Source of the DNA: Daphnia pulex
Taxonomy: Eukaryota > Arthropoda > Branchiopoda > Diplostraca > Daphniidae
Assembly: GCF_021134715.1 (NCBI RefSeq)
Contig: NC_060027.1
Span: 1,426,001 to 1,490,000, forward strand
Direction: 5' to 3'
DNA length: 64,000 nucleotides
A program made the translations under genes and the position numbers. Positions 47,557 to 60,074 of the stretch are shown here, one piece after another. Under the pieces are notes generated by a model. That model was given only the letters and a program-made list of their open reading frames with translations, was not told the origin of the DNA and searched no databases. Each line of letters opens with the position of its first letter. Within the stretch, counting starts at the first letter, position 1.

Positions 47557-49380
47557 TTTCTCTCTCCTTAGTGACGAACGGAAGTGTAAAACCACGTTTA
47601 GAAGTAGCGAACTAAAATGAACGAAACATTATTTTACAGCGTTAAAGCTGGAATATCCATAGAGTTTAGAATCTTAAAAATTTCACCGATGCGCAGATAG
47701 ATGAGTAATATTTAAAGAGACTGGCAGCACGATGCCTCGAAGAATGTTGAAACTGAAGTGGCAATTAAAGAAGATGGAACTGGAAAAGTAAAACTGAAAA
47801 ACAAAAGAGAAACGTTCAAGGGGGTAAGAAGGGGGTGGATTTGAACGGGGTCGTAGGAAAATTTACCTTGACTTTTTCTGTCTGGAATCTTTTTTGTTTT
47901 TCAAACTTGTCTCGAGGTTGCTAAAATAGCTGTAATTTTCGATACGCAACTGCATTTTGACTAATCCTTTGACAAAAATCTTTTCTCACTCCCCTTACCT
48001 CACACCATACGACTTTCCTCTCCACACCCACTATATTTTTTTTACCCACTGAAATAACCCCAAAAGAAAGTAAACTTGAAAAACTCGTGTCTTTTCATTT
48101 TCCCGACAACTTAATTGATTTCAATTATCTTTCAACAACCAATGATACATTATAACAACTTTCTCAGAGTCCATTGATAGGCATCTCTTTTGCCGATATC
48201 ACGGTATTTTGTTTATCTAATCCGTTCACTCACATCACGAGCGTGATTGCTTTTCAATTCTAGCTGTCTAAAACTCTTTCAACTTGGCCACATTTGAGAC
48301 AATCTCTTTGGCTTTCGTTTGGAATTTTGAAAAATGTTTGGATGGTCGTGGGAAAATGCAATTTGGGTCTTCAGTTTTCAGCTAGCTTTATTGCGTGTCC
48401 GGACCGTCTTGATGGAGACCTTGAACAGGGACGTGATATCCATCATGATCGGTGTTTCCAACAACAAATATTTTGATTTGAATAAGTAATGTATATTCTT
48501 TATAATTTATTTGTTTAACTTACCGTTTGACAATGATTTTTGAGCAAAAATCTGCCAACACTCAACAGCCGTTCTATTTTTCAAACGTCCTCGTCGTCAG
48601 TTTGTTGTGGAACTTAGTCCGCCATCTACCAGTCGTTTGCCAAGTTCGTTGCAATGTATTTTTTTCTTTGGCGCCATTCCCATGAACGACGAGCTATTCG
48701 TCTTCGAGAGCACACCATTACTGCCATTACTTCACAAGTTCACTGAACAGTGAACAATGTTCGAAAGTGTGCATCCATCGTCTTCATTTGTGTTGAGCAG
48801 CGTGATATTACTTTAAAGATTGTACTGTTCATTGTGATTCCTTTGCAAAATCTGTGACCAACATTTTCGGTGGTGAATTGAATCTGCACCAGGCTGGAAG
48901 TGACACACATGCTGATGAGGTAAACATCCCTTTGTCTGCAGTATTTGTACGAAAAATATGGCGCCTGACTTATTCTAGAATTGTAACGTGTTGGGTACTT
49001 GATGAAAGGTAACTATTTGTGAACTGTTTCACTAAATGACAATATCAACTATGGCACGAAAGGATTGTAGGAGGGTTTTGCACCATGCAGTGCCAGTCAG
49101 TTTATATCTTTTTTCGACAGACATCAGAATATGCATCCCATGAGGTTTCTTTTCATGGTGAGTCTACATTGCTTCCTCGTGAAAGTTTATTTTATTATTT
49201 TTACGTTGTTGGTGGATATTACTTTTGTTGTTTGTTTTATTTGAGCAGGTTTAGTTTGAGAGTTTTGGGCTTGGGCACCGGTGGTGAAACCCTGATGGTG
49301 GTAAAAGGTGTCATGATCTGTTCCCAGTTCTAAACACCTTGCGAGAAATTTAAGACATCCAGTCTTTCACTCGTTTTACC
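47557..49380. other. Intergenic duplicated block
   Basis: About 48490-48919 matches 19260-19698 (palindrome at 48535-48552, donor-like sites on both strands, exon-like end at 48919). About 48930-49350 matches 18720-19110 and the left end of the window. No intact gene. Confidence 0.45.
48535..48552. repeat. Palindrome, duplicate of 19285-19306
   Basis: GATTTTTG, AG, CAAAAATC. The outer two pairs present in the other copy are lost here. Confidence 0.5.
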
Positions 49381-50115
49381 TTCAAATTTACCTTGGTGGA
49401 CCAGATAACCAATTTTCCTTCATAGCCGGTCGATGCCAGAAAGCGTCTGTTTGGCGAAAATAAGATTTTATGCAAATCGTGGGAATGTCAATCGAAAAAC
49501 AAACTTGGTTGTATTTCCTTTTCCGTTGGCGACCAAACAAAAATTGATCCGTTATCTAACCCTCTGAAAAAAGATCAGAAAAAGGCGATTGAGCTCTTAC
49601 GCTTAATTAAATAATCGATTTGGGACACTGGGATATTAGATGAATGAAATCTGACCCGACTAAAAAAGGTTTTTCCTTCGCTCTTTGCACGATTACGCTG
49701 GATGGGAATTGGACTCCAAATTTATTCGCAACAAGAAGAACTGGATTCTATCATGCGTATGGGATATTGGGATCCTCTCTTTCCAATTACCAATTCTGCG
49801 TTCAATTATTTGAAAGTGAAGGAGTTAAACATTCAATTCTAAATAACCATTTAAATTCTGGGACACACCTTGATCCAAATATCGTCTGAACTGGTGACCA
49901 ACAGTTTTAATTCTTCGTTCCAGACAATACTCGATACATTATATCCAAAATCTCCTTCTGACAAACTGTATGGGTCTTACGAGTGAGAGTCGGGCACTCA
50001 CCAAACGTTTCTTGAATAGTTTGCTAGTTGACGTATCGTTTAGTTCTATTTCGTTTAATATCAGCCGTTTCCTAATCATAGCTACAAATGAGCGAATCCA
50101 ATTCAACCCAGACTT
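49380..50115 (-). pseudogene. Dead WD40-MYND gene fragment (subfamily I)
   Basis: Only the middle exons remain: the equivalents of WSPTEKEIQPSLFF, the EKEDP blade (now broken by a frameshift and an in-frame TAA where sisters read CCQLVWSP), and most of the fourth exon, also frameshifted. The MYND exon, expected to the left, and the first three exons, expected to the right, are missing. At about 50115 the sequence jumps inside the fourth exon straight into the upstream flank of a cassette. Confidence 0.7.
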
Positions 50116-50196
50116 AAATGGGTATTCGGTTTATTATGTTAATCTCTCAAGGAAGTTTTGAAACATGCTTATTAAACTATTATTTTATTTTGACAG

Positions 50197-50311
50197 AACT
50201 TCATCCAGGCGTCATCACCGGAATGACGAAATTCTTGGCATTCGTCACTCCAGTCGTTGGATGGATGGATTACCTTCTAGACCCCAATACTTAACCGGAT
50301 TCGCTTTTAAT
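50197..50311 (+). repeat. Repeated splice-flanked cassette, copy 6
   Basis: The most diverged copy, 115 bp, between TTTTGACAG and TGTAAGTC. Both splice-site-like borders survive although the interior differs at many positions. Confidence 0.45.
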
Positions 50312-50689
50312 GTAAGTCACCCTCACCCACATTTAAACATCTATTTTCTTGTTGTGTTGCAACTATAGAGAATCTTTTCGTTGAAAAGAAAGAGTATTCG
50401 AAAAGTTTTCGAATACTGTTTTTGAAGTAATTGCGTTTCTTAATGACAGGCATTTTAAAACAGGAAAAGCTTTTCCTATCTTTGTTTGAAATCTCTTTTC
50501 CTTGTTCTTTTGGCTATTGGGCCGGCTGAACACGATAAAGTTATTTACGGAATTTCATTTTGACTCTTCCGTTGAAGTCCTTTTTGTCAGGTTTTTTCAG
50601 AACTATTTTAGTTTTCCCGATAAACTTCTTTTTGAGGAGTTCTTTCTTTTATTCGTTCACAATATTACTGCTTTTTTTTGCAATTTGTT

Positions 50690-50830
50690 GGCAAGATGAA
50701 ATCAGTTGAGTTTTTTTTTAGAGAGAACCATTGAAGAATCTTTCCGCTTCTCCAAATATGTTTTCGTCCATTTTGAATCACAAAATTTATTGTTGTGTGA
50801 TTAGCAATGAAGGTAGAAATAGAGATAGGG
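50690..50830 (-). pseudogene. Relic of an alpha-kinase gene 3' end
   Basis: The minus strand still matches ANHTTINFVIQNG and a degraded EAERFFNGSL tail seen in the sister relic at 40690. The zinc site cysteines are gone. The kinase upstream is absent. Confidence 0.55.
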
Positions 50831-51976
50831 TAGGTCCGTTTTTCTCTCTCTTTCACTCGTCCGTTTGATCGAAGTTTGCTCTTTTGAATTTTTTTCCCGT
50901 ATTTTTGGATTCCTTGTTCGATTACCACATGCTCTGAATTGACGTCCGCTATTCCAGACTCTTTTCTGATTTTTAATTTGATTTGAATTGAATAACGAAT
51001 ATGACACTGGTTGTAGCGCACTGGGCGCTAATCCTCGTTTGTTGATCAGTCTGGTTCTCTTGCTCTTGTTTGAGACCGGAGTGCTGTTTGTTGAAATTCG
51101 GCCATAACTTGTTTGGGAATTGCCAAATTCTTGATTGTTGCTGAGTTTCCGTCACTTGATCAGGCCCTGCGTCTCCTTGAGCACGATGGCAGATCGGATT
51201 CTAGATTTTATGACGAATGCGATTGCATTGTTATACTGACAAGGCTGCCAACGGTTCGGTCGATTTTACGGTTCAGTTCCATATTTTACAGTCATGCACT
51301 TCCCTCTCTCAAGTTACTCTCAGCAGGTTGAAATCAGACGTAGCATCCAACCTCGTAGCATACGTAGCATCTTCTTATCTGTCATTCTAATACCAATCTT
51401 CGCGAAAGTATTGTTGAAAAAAGGCGGGCTCGTTTTCAAAATTTGAACTCCAACATTTTTGTTATTCCAGGATACACTTTTAAAGATATTTATTGTTATG
51501 AGCACATTTTACTTCATTAATCATGCAATCGTTCCTTTCATGAATTCTATTTGGATTTGACAGAACACCATTGTGTACTTCGAACTTATTCTCCTTACTG
51601 CATCATAACACCCAAGGTCTTTAGTCGCTAATTAAAATTCCCTCTTGAGTTACTCTCAGCAGTTAAACTCAAATTGTGTTATGTCGTTACGGTTTTCTTT
51701 TTCTTTCATCGTTCAGTAAATTTGGTTATAAGAAATACTGCCAAATATAAATTCAACTAAAGGCGTCACGTCTAACCGGCGTTTTACTACTTGTTAGGAG
51801 GAAACGTAATATCTCATACCAACCTAACTACGCAAAATCATGTTTAAATAGGCGGGGGAGATGGTCCTGGAGTTTCTAAGTTTGAATGTATTACAACCCA
51901 CTTATGACATTTACCAAGTCCACACTGAAATTTTCTTGATCGGATCCAATCTTCTCCTTGTGAAATTCGGCCAAAC

Positions 51977-54106
51977 TTATTCATGTTTATTGCAAACAAG
52001 TTTGTGTTGGGGCCAGTGTGAACATTGGCATTCCTTGCTACAGTACAAGATTGAGTTGCAGCGGGCGCATAGCTTCAGATTTTGAGAAGTTTTCTTGCAA
52101 CCGGCACAGCATTTTTCAGCATCGACGTATTCAATCACTTTGAACTGTTTGAATCATTTGAACAGAATTGGAAAACATTTTATGTAGAAAATAAGTTTGT
52201 TGGAAATTGGTTTATTTCTTTTACCTGTCTCAGGCCTTTCCGCTCTGAAATTCCTAACTTGGAACTGGCCGCATCCCACGTCATCATGTATGGATACATG
52301 AACTCGGATGAGGGTATAATGTATATGCTCTTCCAACTCTGAAAATCGTATGAAAAATTCTGTCAAAAATGGCGCAAAATTTTTGAACGGCTAGTGCATG
52401 TTTCGCGTTTGATCGATTTCGTTATTAAGCTTGAAAATGCATTCGAAAATCTTTACCTTTGTTGACCAGATAGTCACTTTCTTGAAATAATCAGTTGATG
52501 CAAGGTAGCGCCCGTCAGGTGAAAGTAATAATTGATGGATCTGATCATGTCCTGAAAGTTCCCGTGTCTGATTTTCACGTTCAAATGGATACCAAATCAC
52601 AATGCTTCCATTTTCTAATCCGCTGGATACAACCCGATGAAAAGAGAGGGAGAAAAAGATTGTTAGAATATTAATTAAAAGTCTGTAAGACGTTTTAGTT
52701 CTAATAGAAGAAATGAATACAAATAATCAAAGCAATCTGACCATGCGATAAAGGTTTTTCTTGTCTTTTCGTCCTTGATGTCAGAACTCCATACCAAACT
52801 TTTACAAGTCGAATCGAGGTTCAACGCGCGAGTGGGATCGTTACTGCCCAAAAACCAAATCTGTAATTGAAAAATAAAAGAAATCGATAATTTTCCAATT
52901 CGAAACTTCGTCAATAATAATTGTCTCTATTGGCTGCTAAATCCAATAAAGAAAACACATTTTGTTTTACCTTGACTCGTTTGTCTGTTCCACCTGAAGC
53001 CAAAAGATTTAATTCTTTGTTCATAGCGATACTGTGTACTGATGATCGTATTTTGCTTTCAAGGTAGGGAATCGAATAAGAGACACAGACATGTCCAGCT
53101 TTACCATTATCACCCAGGTCGTGCAGGTTTTTTTGGACCATTTTGCTTTTCAATTGCCTGTTACGTGAATTTATTTTATGAACTTCAAACGTCCCATCGT
53201 CGTAACCACAGGCGAGTTGATTGTGTGACATCCAGCCCACGGTCTGACAGTACAAAGTGGATTTGATGGTATGGGTGAGGGGTTTTTCAGTAGCTGAATT
53301 GGCAATCATCACATGTGTAGTGTCCACCTAAAGATAAAATTGAGAAACTTGAAATAATTCTGGTGAATAACAAATTAATAAGAATATTTTCCATGTACAC
53401 TACATTTTGTTCGAGAAAAGTTAGTCTACCTATTAAGATTTTTCCCTTCTATTTGCTTTACTATGCTACCAAGTACCAACTACTTAAGTGAGCACATTTA
53501 TGTCACCAAATGTGTCTTTTACTTACTGCGTTGTTATAACTAGCCAACACATCTCGGTTGAATGGATTCCAAACAATTAATGGGAAATTTGATAGTCCTT
53601 TTCTGTGAAATTCTTGTTTTTTGTCCCCTGGATAAGACCAAACGATGACAGTCCCATCATCGGAGCCAGCAGCCACTTTAGTTCCATCAGCCTTTAACGA
53701 AACAATGTTTAAAAAAAAAATTAAAACTCCAGATTTAGCCAAAGATTAAACATTGTTACGTCGAAAGGACAGAATTATTTGAATCACAAACTTACGTTCC
53801 ATTGAACGGATAAAATTGTCCTTCCATATCGGTATTGTTTGGGTTCCATCTCCCAAATCTCAAACGGTGTGGAGTGATCAGTTCCGCGAATGAAAACCAA
53901 TCCTCCTCGAACTAAGCCGCACGCCAGAACAGGTTCGACTGGATGGAAACCGGCACTTCTCACATCCAGTTTGTTTGTAATTGTGAACTTAACATCTTTG
54001 AACAAACCTGAGACATTGGACATTGATTAAATCAGAAAAGATTGTTGTAGGCAAGTTATTCTAAATTCGTCTTACCGCACTTTGGTGAATTCACAGTCTC
54101 TGCCAT
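51977..54106 (-). CDS. WD40-repeat protein with MYND zinc finger (subfamily II)
   Basis: Start ATG at 54106 (MAETVNSPKC). Blades: LDVRSAGFHPVEPVLACGLV, KVAAGSDDGTVIVWSYP, LACGYDDGTFEVHKI, LLASGGTDKRVK, IWFLGSNDP, GSIVIWYP, LASTDYFKKVTIWST, YPYMMTWDAASSKL. The finger reads CCAGC, LCARC, YCSKEC, an extra cysteine in QCSHW, then H and C, ending at a TAA at 51977. All exon phases agree with the 7113-9271 template. It is the last WD40-MYND copy before the diverged kinases to the right. Confidence 0.82.
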
Positions 54107-54900
54107 TTCTCTCTCCTTGGTGACGAACAGAAATTTAAAAGCACGTTGTCAAGAAACGAAACTGGTAAAGTCGTAGTCTCGAATGGAGTCGTTAGATGAG
54201 GGAATATCTTTAGTATTTCGAATCTTAAAATAATTCACCGATGGCGCGATAGAGCATCAACAATACTTGAGAGCACAAGAGCGACAACCTTTCTTGTTGC
54301 CTTGATTGTTTCAACTGAAGAAGTGAAGATGAAACAGAAAACAAAAGCGTTTAGAAAGGGGGGGGGGGGTAAAAGGGGGTGGATCTGGTCTCCGGGGTGT
54401 AAAATGTACCCCCACCTCTTCTTGGTTGCTCAACTTGCCAACAAGTTGAGACATACTTTTTAATGTTACGCAGCTGCATTTCGACCGTCAAAAAATTCTC
54501 TCATCCAAACTTCTTTCCACCACATACCCCTCATCATTTCACTCGCCCACCCTTTGCCTCGCCCACTCAGTACCAAAAGTTAGTCTTAATTCTTCAGTCT
54601 TTTTAAAAACGTTATTTAGGTTATGCGATTAAAGTTTATTCGACGTAACAGATATAAATTAGGGATACATCGGTGTTTATTACAGTCTTTGAAGTCGATG
54701 GTGTGAATATTGTTTGTTAGTTTGTTCTTCAATGCCTTAAAGAAAGATATTGATGAATAATGACTAGACCGTTCAAATGTTGGTCCACACTCGAATTGAT
54801 GGCTACGCGAATACTAAGACTTGACTATTTGATACTTTGGGGGGGGGGGAAATGCTATATTTGCCCATTAGGGAAGAGGACGGCAGTTCTAGAAAACAAA
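54107..54900. other. Intergenic, WD40 5' flank and G-run
   Basis: Matches 43466-44130 closely and lacks the element inserted there. A run of G lies at about 54359-54368 and another at 54840-54849. No gene recognised. Confidence 0.45.
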
Positions 54901-54932
54901 AACGAATGGTAAGTCTTAATTGCTCTCGAAAA

Positions 54933-56786
54933 TTAGAGAAATTGAATGAGTACCTTGATCGTCTCAAACTTGGCAGTATCATTAAGTTTGATGGTGCTGA
55001 GATTCGGAGGATCCCGAGTTTCTTGTTCATCTGAAACATTGAGCGATATTTTGCGGACATCCTCTTCTTGTTCTTCGTAATCGCCCTTATTAGTTACAAC
55101 CTTTGGCTTCAGTTCACGTTTGACCAAACCGTTGGCTGACAGTGATGAGTTGCAGCCGGATAGAACACTAGGACTTGGTTTCGCTTCTTGCTCGAAATCT
55201 TCCTGATCGAAAAAGTTTCCAACCACTTGTAGAGGCTCTTCTCCAATTGACTAAAACAGAAACAATTATAGTCTTTATTTTTCTCGAAAGTTAACGTTAA
55301 AAAAATACTTTGATTGAGGTGTCAACCTTGACACTGCCATCGCTGTCGGCTTCACCAGCATCTAGATTAGTTTTTAAATAAGCCCAAATTACTACAAGTG
55401 AAATAAGTTGGCAAGATCTTGATCTTCTTGACTTTAATCTTAAACGGATAAAGATCTACAATGTGCGTATTAATGATGCCCAAAGTAGCATAATAAGATT
55501 AGACACATTGTACATTAAGGAAAAGTTATTTTTAGCTTGTACTTTTGATGCTTTACCTCCTTCTATTTTATCGTTAAGAGAGAGACCGTTGAAACCTCTG
55601 GGGGATTGAAGGCTTGTTAATTCTACTTCACAGTTAATAGGAACTTTTGGGTTGGTGGTTTCTTCATTATTTAACATCGTCTCGTGAGATCCAGAAGCGT
55701 GGTTCGGTTGTTCTTGAGCCTAAATTAATAATAAATGACGTACGTATCTATTTCGTATTTTTGTTTAAAAACCAGTAAAAGATCGACGAGTGTTTTCTCC
55801 TGCTCTACTTGATGAAACGTGCTTATGTTCATGTCGGATGGAATGCTAGACGACGCGGTTGGAACTGTAAGATTTGTCATAAATTCTGTGAGAGTCCCTC
55901 TGTTGTCCGGGTTATTTTCAATCATTGGGCGAATAAAATTAGCGTAGGGGTGATGTTTCAACTCTGAAATAAATAAAATTATTTCCGTAATAAGAACTGT
56001 AACAGATCATATCATTGCTATAAAATGAACTTACTTTCTGTGTTGACTTGTCTGCCTTCGCGAATGTTGCATTGGACTTGAGCACTCAAATAAGGGGTAT
56101 TCCAATCGCCAAAGGGGTGTATCCCGCCTTTTTCTCGGGTAAGAAAAACAAAACAGACGCAACCAAAAGAAAACAAATCAGCCATTGCTGACACTTTGTT
56201 CATCTTGCTGTCTTTTGGGCAAACTTCTGGTGCCATCCATTGTAAGGTCCCTCCAATCGGTCCACTTGGAATGAACGTGCCGTTTGTGGTTTTCCTGCTC
56301 GATCCAAAATCAGCCAACTTAATCTCGCCCGTCATGGATATCAAAATGTTTTGAGGTTTGATGTCACAGTGGACCAAGTTTTTCGAATGAACATAGTCGA
56401 GACCATCGGCAATTTGGTACAAGACTTCTCTATCGGACGGTAATAGCGGTGTTCCCTTGAAGGTTTTTTTAATGACTTGATAAAGAGATCCCGAGCACAA
56501 TTCAAGTAGTATGTACCTTTATCGAGACGAATCACTAAATTAAACTGAAAGTGAAAAGAGTTATTAAAGCTGAAATGTACCTGAAATCTAAATCGTCTAA
56601 AACTGCCAGAATTGATAGAACGTTCTTGTGTTTAAGTATCTTTTGAAACTCGAATTCGTCGTCGGTTAACGATGGTGTTTTTACCATCCTCTTAATGGCG
56701 ACTGTTTTATTCCAATAAGTTCCGCGAAAAACACATGATTGCCCTTCACCAAGGATATTACCTTTATCAATCTCAAATGTCGCCAT
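54933..56786 (-). CDS. Diverged IRE1-like kinase with acidic, low-complexity C-terminus (gene E)
   Basis: The start at 56786 gives MATFEIDKGNILGEG. The kinase domain (residues about 8-235) has GEGQSCVFRG, VAIKRM, HCDIKPQN (the usual HRD arginine is Cys, the Asp is kept), DFGSSRK, APEV and GGIHPFGD. The next exon (ELKHHPYANFIRPMIEN) closes the domain. The following exons encode a polar, acidic tail with no recognised domain (for example GDYEEQEEDVRKISLNVSD) instead of an alpha-kinase. The 3' end is uncertain: a donor just before 54933 suggests another exon further left that I could not place. Gly-loop, Lys and both Asp residues survive, so activity is plausible. Confidence 0.65.
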
Positions 56787-57700
56787 TTATGGCTCACTGA
56801 AAATGTAATCAAACAAATTGACGCAACTGTAAAAAAACAGTTTGATGCGTGAGCAGGAGATTTAAGTCTCCATTTAATTAAATATACTTGAAATAAATTG
56901 ATTATGTTACCAATGCAGCAGACAAGATTGTAATAGTTGCCGGCCAAAGCTGTATCGCTCTTATAGCTGCTCTGAAACAAGATGGCGATGAATTTTTGCT
57001 TATTCAGGACTTTTGCTAACTCGATTAGTTGGTTTTACCGATTTCCGATTGTTATAAGACGAATTTCTTAACTGGAAAATTGTAGAACCAATCGTTATTT
57101 TTTATTAATAATAATAATAAAATAATGTGTTAATTGAAATATGTTGATAGGTGTCTAAAAAATTGGTATGTTACACTAACGCCTATACCTTATAAGAAAA
57201 GGCTATCAAGTCAACTATTATTTATACTGGTAACACTTCGTTCTCACTAGTGGCGCGCATACTAGTGAGGTACTATACTGAGTAGTGTAGTTGCATAATG
57301 CATATTTAATTGATATTACTCATTTTCAAACACTGCAATAATTGGTACGGGTTTATTTTAGCGTTATATTTATTCGATTAACCGTGATTATTTTTATCGC
57401 CATCGTACTGCTATTTTCTCATCGTACCTTATTGAACAGAAGAAATGCGCAAATTAATAAAAAGTTTTCTTTTCTAATTCCTATGTCACTGTGGAAGTCA
57501 TATCGATTTCTCCCTTATATTCTCCCCGTTTACAGATAATTACAGTACCCTTAGTTAAAGTGTGAGTTTTAGATGAAGAATTAAACCACGGACGATAATC
57601 TGGGGTCATATTATAGTTTAATATTCTGGCATGGTAAAAAAAATAGCGTCTTTGTTTCACAATTGGAAAAATGCTTTGCTGTTTTACTGACTGTTGGTCG
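56787..57700. other. Intergenic between two diverged kinases
   Basis: About 900 bp, AT-rich, with promoter side of gene E and 3' flank of gene F. No gene or RNA recognised. Confidence 0.4.
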
Positions 57701-58891
57701 TTAGGGAGAACCCCGTGAATTTACGGGAAAAGACGTACTCGCGCAATCAATGTCGTAACTTGCAACTTCATCATCATCATGATTTGGAAATGTTTTTACA
57801 TGTGATTCTGCGCCGTGCTTTCCATAATTAACAGTAAACGTTTGGGGAGAGGAAGCAGGTTCACCTTGATTACAAAGACTTATCTGAGGTGTTAAAGGAT
57901 TTATTGTGCTGTTGCGTTTCGAAAGAAGATATTTTATCTCGTTTTTTACATCCGCTGACGTAATTCTTTTGACTGGATCCCCTTGAATCATTTTTTGAAT
58001 GAGTTTACCCTCTAGGGGATGATTATCATTCGCTTCTGGAAAATCAAATTCATTATGTTAAAATGGTGTTTTCAACATGAATTTCTGGTTGAACTTACTG
58101 TGAAGGTTAATTGCGTTACCCTCTTGAATGTTGGCGTAAATCTGGAGATGGTCGACTATGTCGCCAAACGGGTGTATCCCGCCGTTTTCCCGCGTGAGAA
58201 AAACAAAAAAGACGCATCCACACGAGAAAACGTCACACTTTTGTGCGATTTCAATTTCAACTTTTTCGTGATTAGCTTGGAACAGTTCCGGTGCCATCCA
58301 TGGCAGAGTCCCTTTCAATCCAGTTACGTAACACTTACCTTCGGTTTGTTTGCTCAACCCGAAATCGGATAATTTAATTTTTCCATTCCTTGATATCAGA
58401 ATATTTTCAGGTTTGATTTCGCGGTGGGTCAATTTTTGCGAATGAATGTAGTCGAGGCCATCAGCCATTTGGTACATCACTTCTCCATCGGGCGGCAGCG
58501 GTGGTTTCTTTTCATCCCAGGTTTTTTGAATGACTTGAAAAAGTGTTGCGCAGCACAATTCCAGTACGACGTACCTATAACACGATCAACGAAATTGACA
58601 AAGAGAAAAATGATAAGAAATGAATGAGCGAATTGACCTGAAATCATCATCCTCTTCAACTGCTAGAATTGTTACAACGTTTTCATGTTTCAATTTCATT
58701 TGGGCTTCGCAATTGTCTCCATCTCCAGTAATGTTCGGGATCAACACAATCCTCTTGACGGCAACTTCTTTGCCTTCGTAACTACCGCGATAAACAACTG
58801 AATTCCCTTCGCCGAGCACTTTTTTTCTATAAAATTGAAATTTATGTGAAGCGCGTACCAAAGACGGAAAAACTTTTTTAGACTTCTTCAT
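57701..58891 (-). CDS. IRE1-like kinase with HRE instead of HRD, possible pseudokinase (gene F)
   Basis: Three exons: about 58891-58638, 58574-58100 and 58036-57701. The protein starts MKKSKKVFPSLVRASHKFQF. It has GEGNSVVYRG, VAVKRI, DFGLSKQ and APELF, with CGCVFFVFLTRENGGIHPFG as in its relatives. The catalytic loop reads HREIKPEN; the codon is GAA, so the catalytic Asp is Glu. That usually lowers or abolishes phosphotransfer, so it may work as a scaffold or allosteric partner, as many pseudokinases do. The third exon ends the domain with MIQGDPVKRITSADVKNEI and adds a short tail (SPQTFTVNYGKHGAES); no alpha-kinase is present. Confidence 0.75.
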
Positions 58892-60074
58892 GTTTGTCTT
58901 CTTGTAACTTCACTGGGTTCTGATAGGGTTTGATGTGTTGGCAGTCTGAGTTTAAGCAACACATGTGTCAGCTAAAAGGAGATTAAAAAATGTTTAGGCT
59001 AGGAATTCAGATTGAATAACAAATCAAGATTTGATTGGTACTTGGTAGCATATGTATTTAGTATTTAGCAATTCGAAAAGTATAAAATTCTGTAATGCCT
59101 AAAAAGTAAATAAAAGGGAATATTAAATAAATTTTACTTTATAATTTTTATTAGCGTTTTGAACCAACCTGCATATTCTAAAAATGCTGGCAGCGTTGTC
59201 GTAAGGATTGGAAAATTGTTCGGATTGCATCATAAGTTAGTATAATTTAACAGTGTCGCGACATTTGCGTCTGTTTGTACGGCGTAAAGTCCACTTTTTC
59301 TCCGATTCCCATGTTCTGTTGATCTGTCAAGGCCAACTAATAGTGGGGTATACTAATTATCTTTTTGGTTCATTCTTGATGGCCAAATGCATTTCTTAAT
59401 AATAAAATAATTTAATAGAAACTCAGTATTTTATGGTCGGGAAACTTACCGTTTTGTTAACGCAACCTTAAATCGCTTGCTACCAATAAGGTCCGTTAAT
59501 TTGGAGAATTGTTCTGAACTTCTGCATTATCATTAAGTAAACAGTTAAACGAAAAAAGGGGAGTCCCCAGATACTACCTTAACGTAGGCCTATCCGCATT
59601 TCCGCTTCTTTAGTAACATTTTTTTATTCATGTCGGACGTAACCACGATTCAATCCGCCTGTTCCGAACACTTTAAATCACCTACGCCATACTAATGGAA
59701 GACGGCGTTAAAACTAAAATAATCAAGCCCCTATTGCCTCAATGTAGAGAAGTCTGAGAGAATTATCTTCTGAATCCCACGGAACGAATGACGGAATCTC
59801 ACGACGGGCGCGTTCGATCTAGTCGACGTCTAGATTGCGGAGGAACTTGATTAAAGGAACTACGGTTCGGGCATGAAGGTGATGGAGAACTATTTTGTTA
59901 AGAAAAAGAATCCTTTGAATGGAGTTTTGTAACGTACCGCTAGAGGCTAGCGAGTCGAATTACATCATAACGTAGCAGACGACTTTTTGTGCCTTCTGTT
60001 CTGCTCGTATTGCTTGTCAGATATTGCACGTTTTAGTGCTGCAAGAAAAGATTTATAACTGATAAACGAAAAAA
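58892..60074. other. Intergenic, divergent promoter region
   Basis: About 1.2 kb between kinase F (minus) and COX17 (plus), presumably holding both promoters. It shows no duplicated cluster sequence and no recognised gene. Confidence 0.4.

Larger units (their letters stand above)
50116..51976. other. Intergenic: cassette copy 6, alpha-kinase relic, kinase-to-WD40 spacer
   Basis: The cassette is at 50197-50311 and the alpha-kinase tail relic at 50690-50830. From 50830 to 51960 it resembles the spacers before the other WD40 genes, especially 40850-41330. No gene recognised. Confidence 0.45.
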
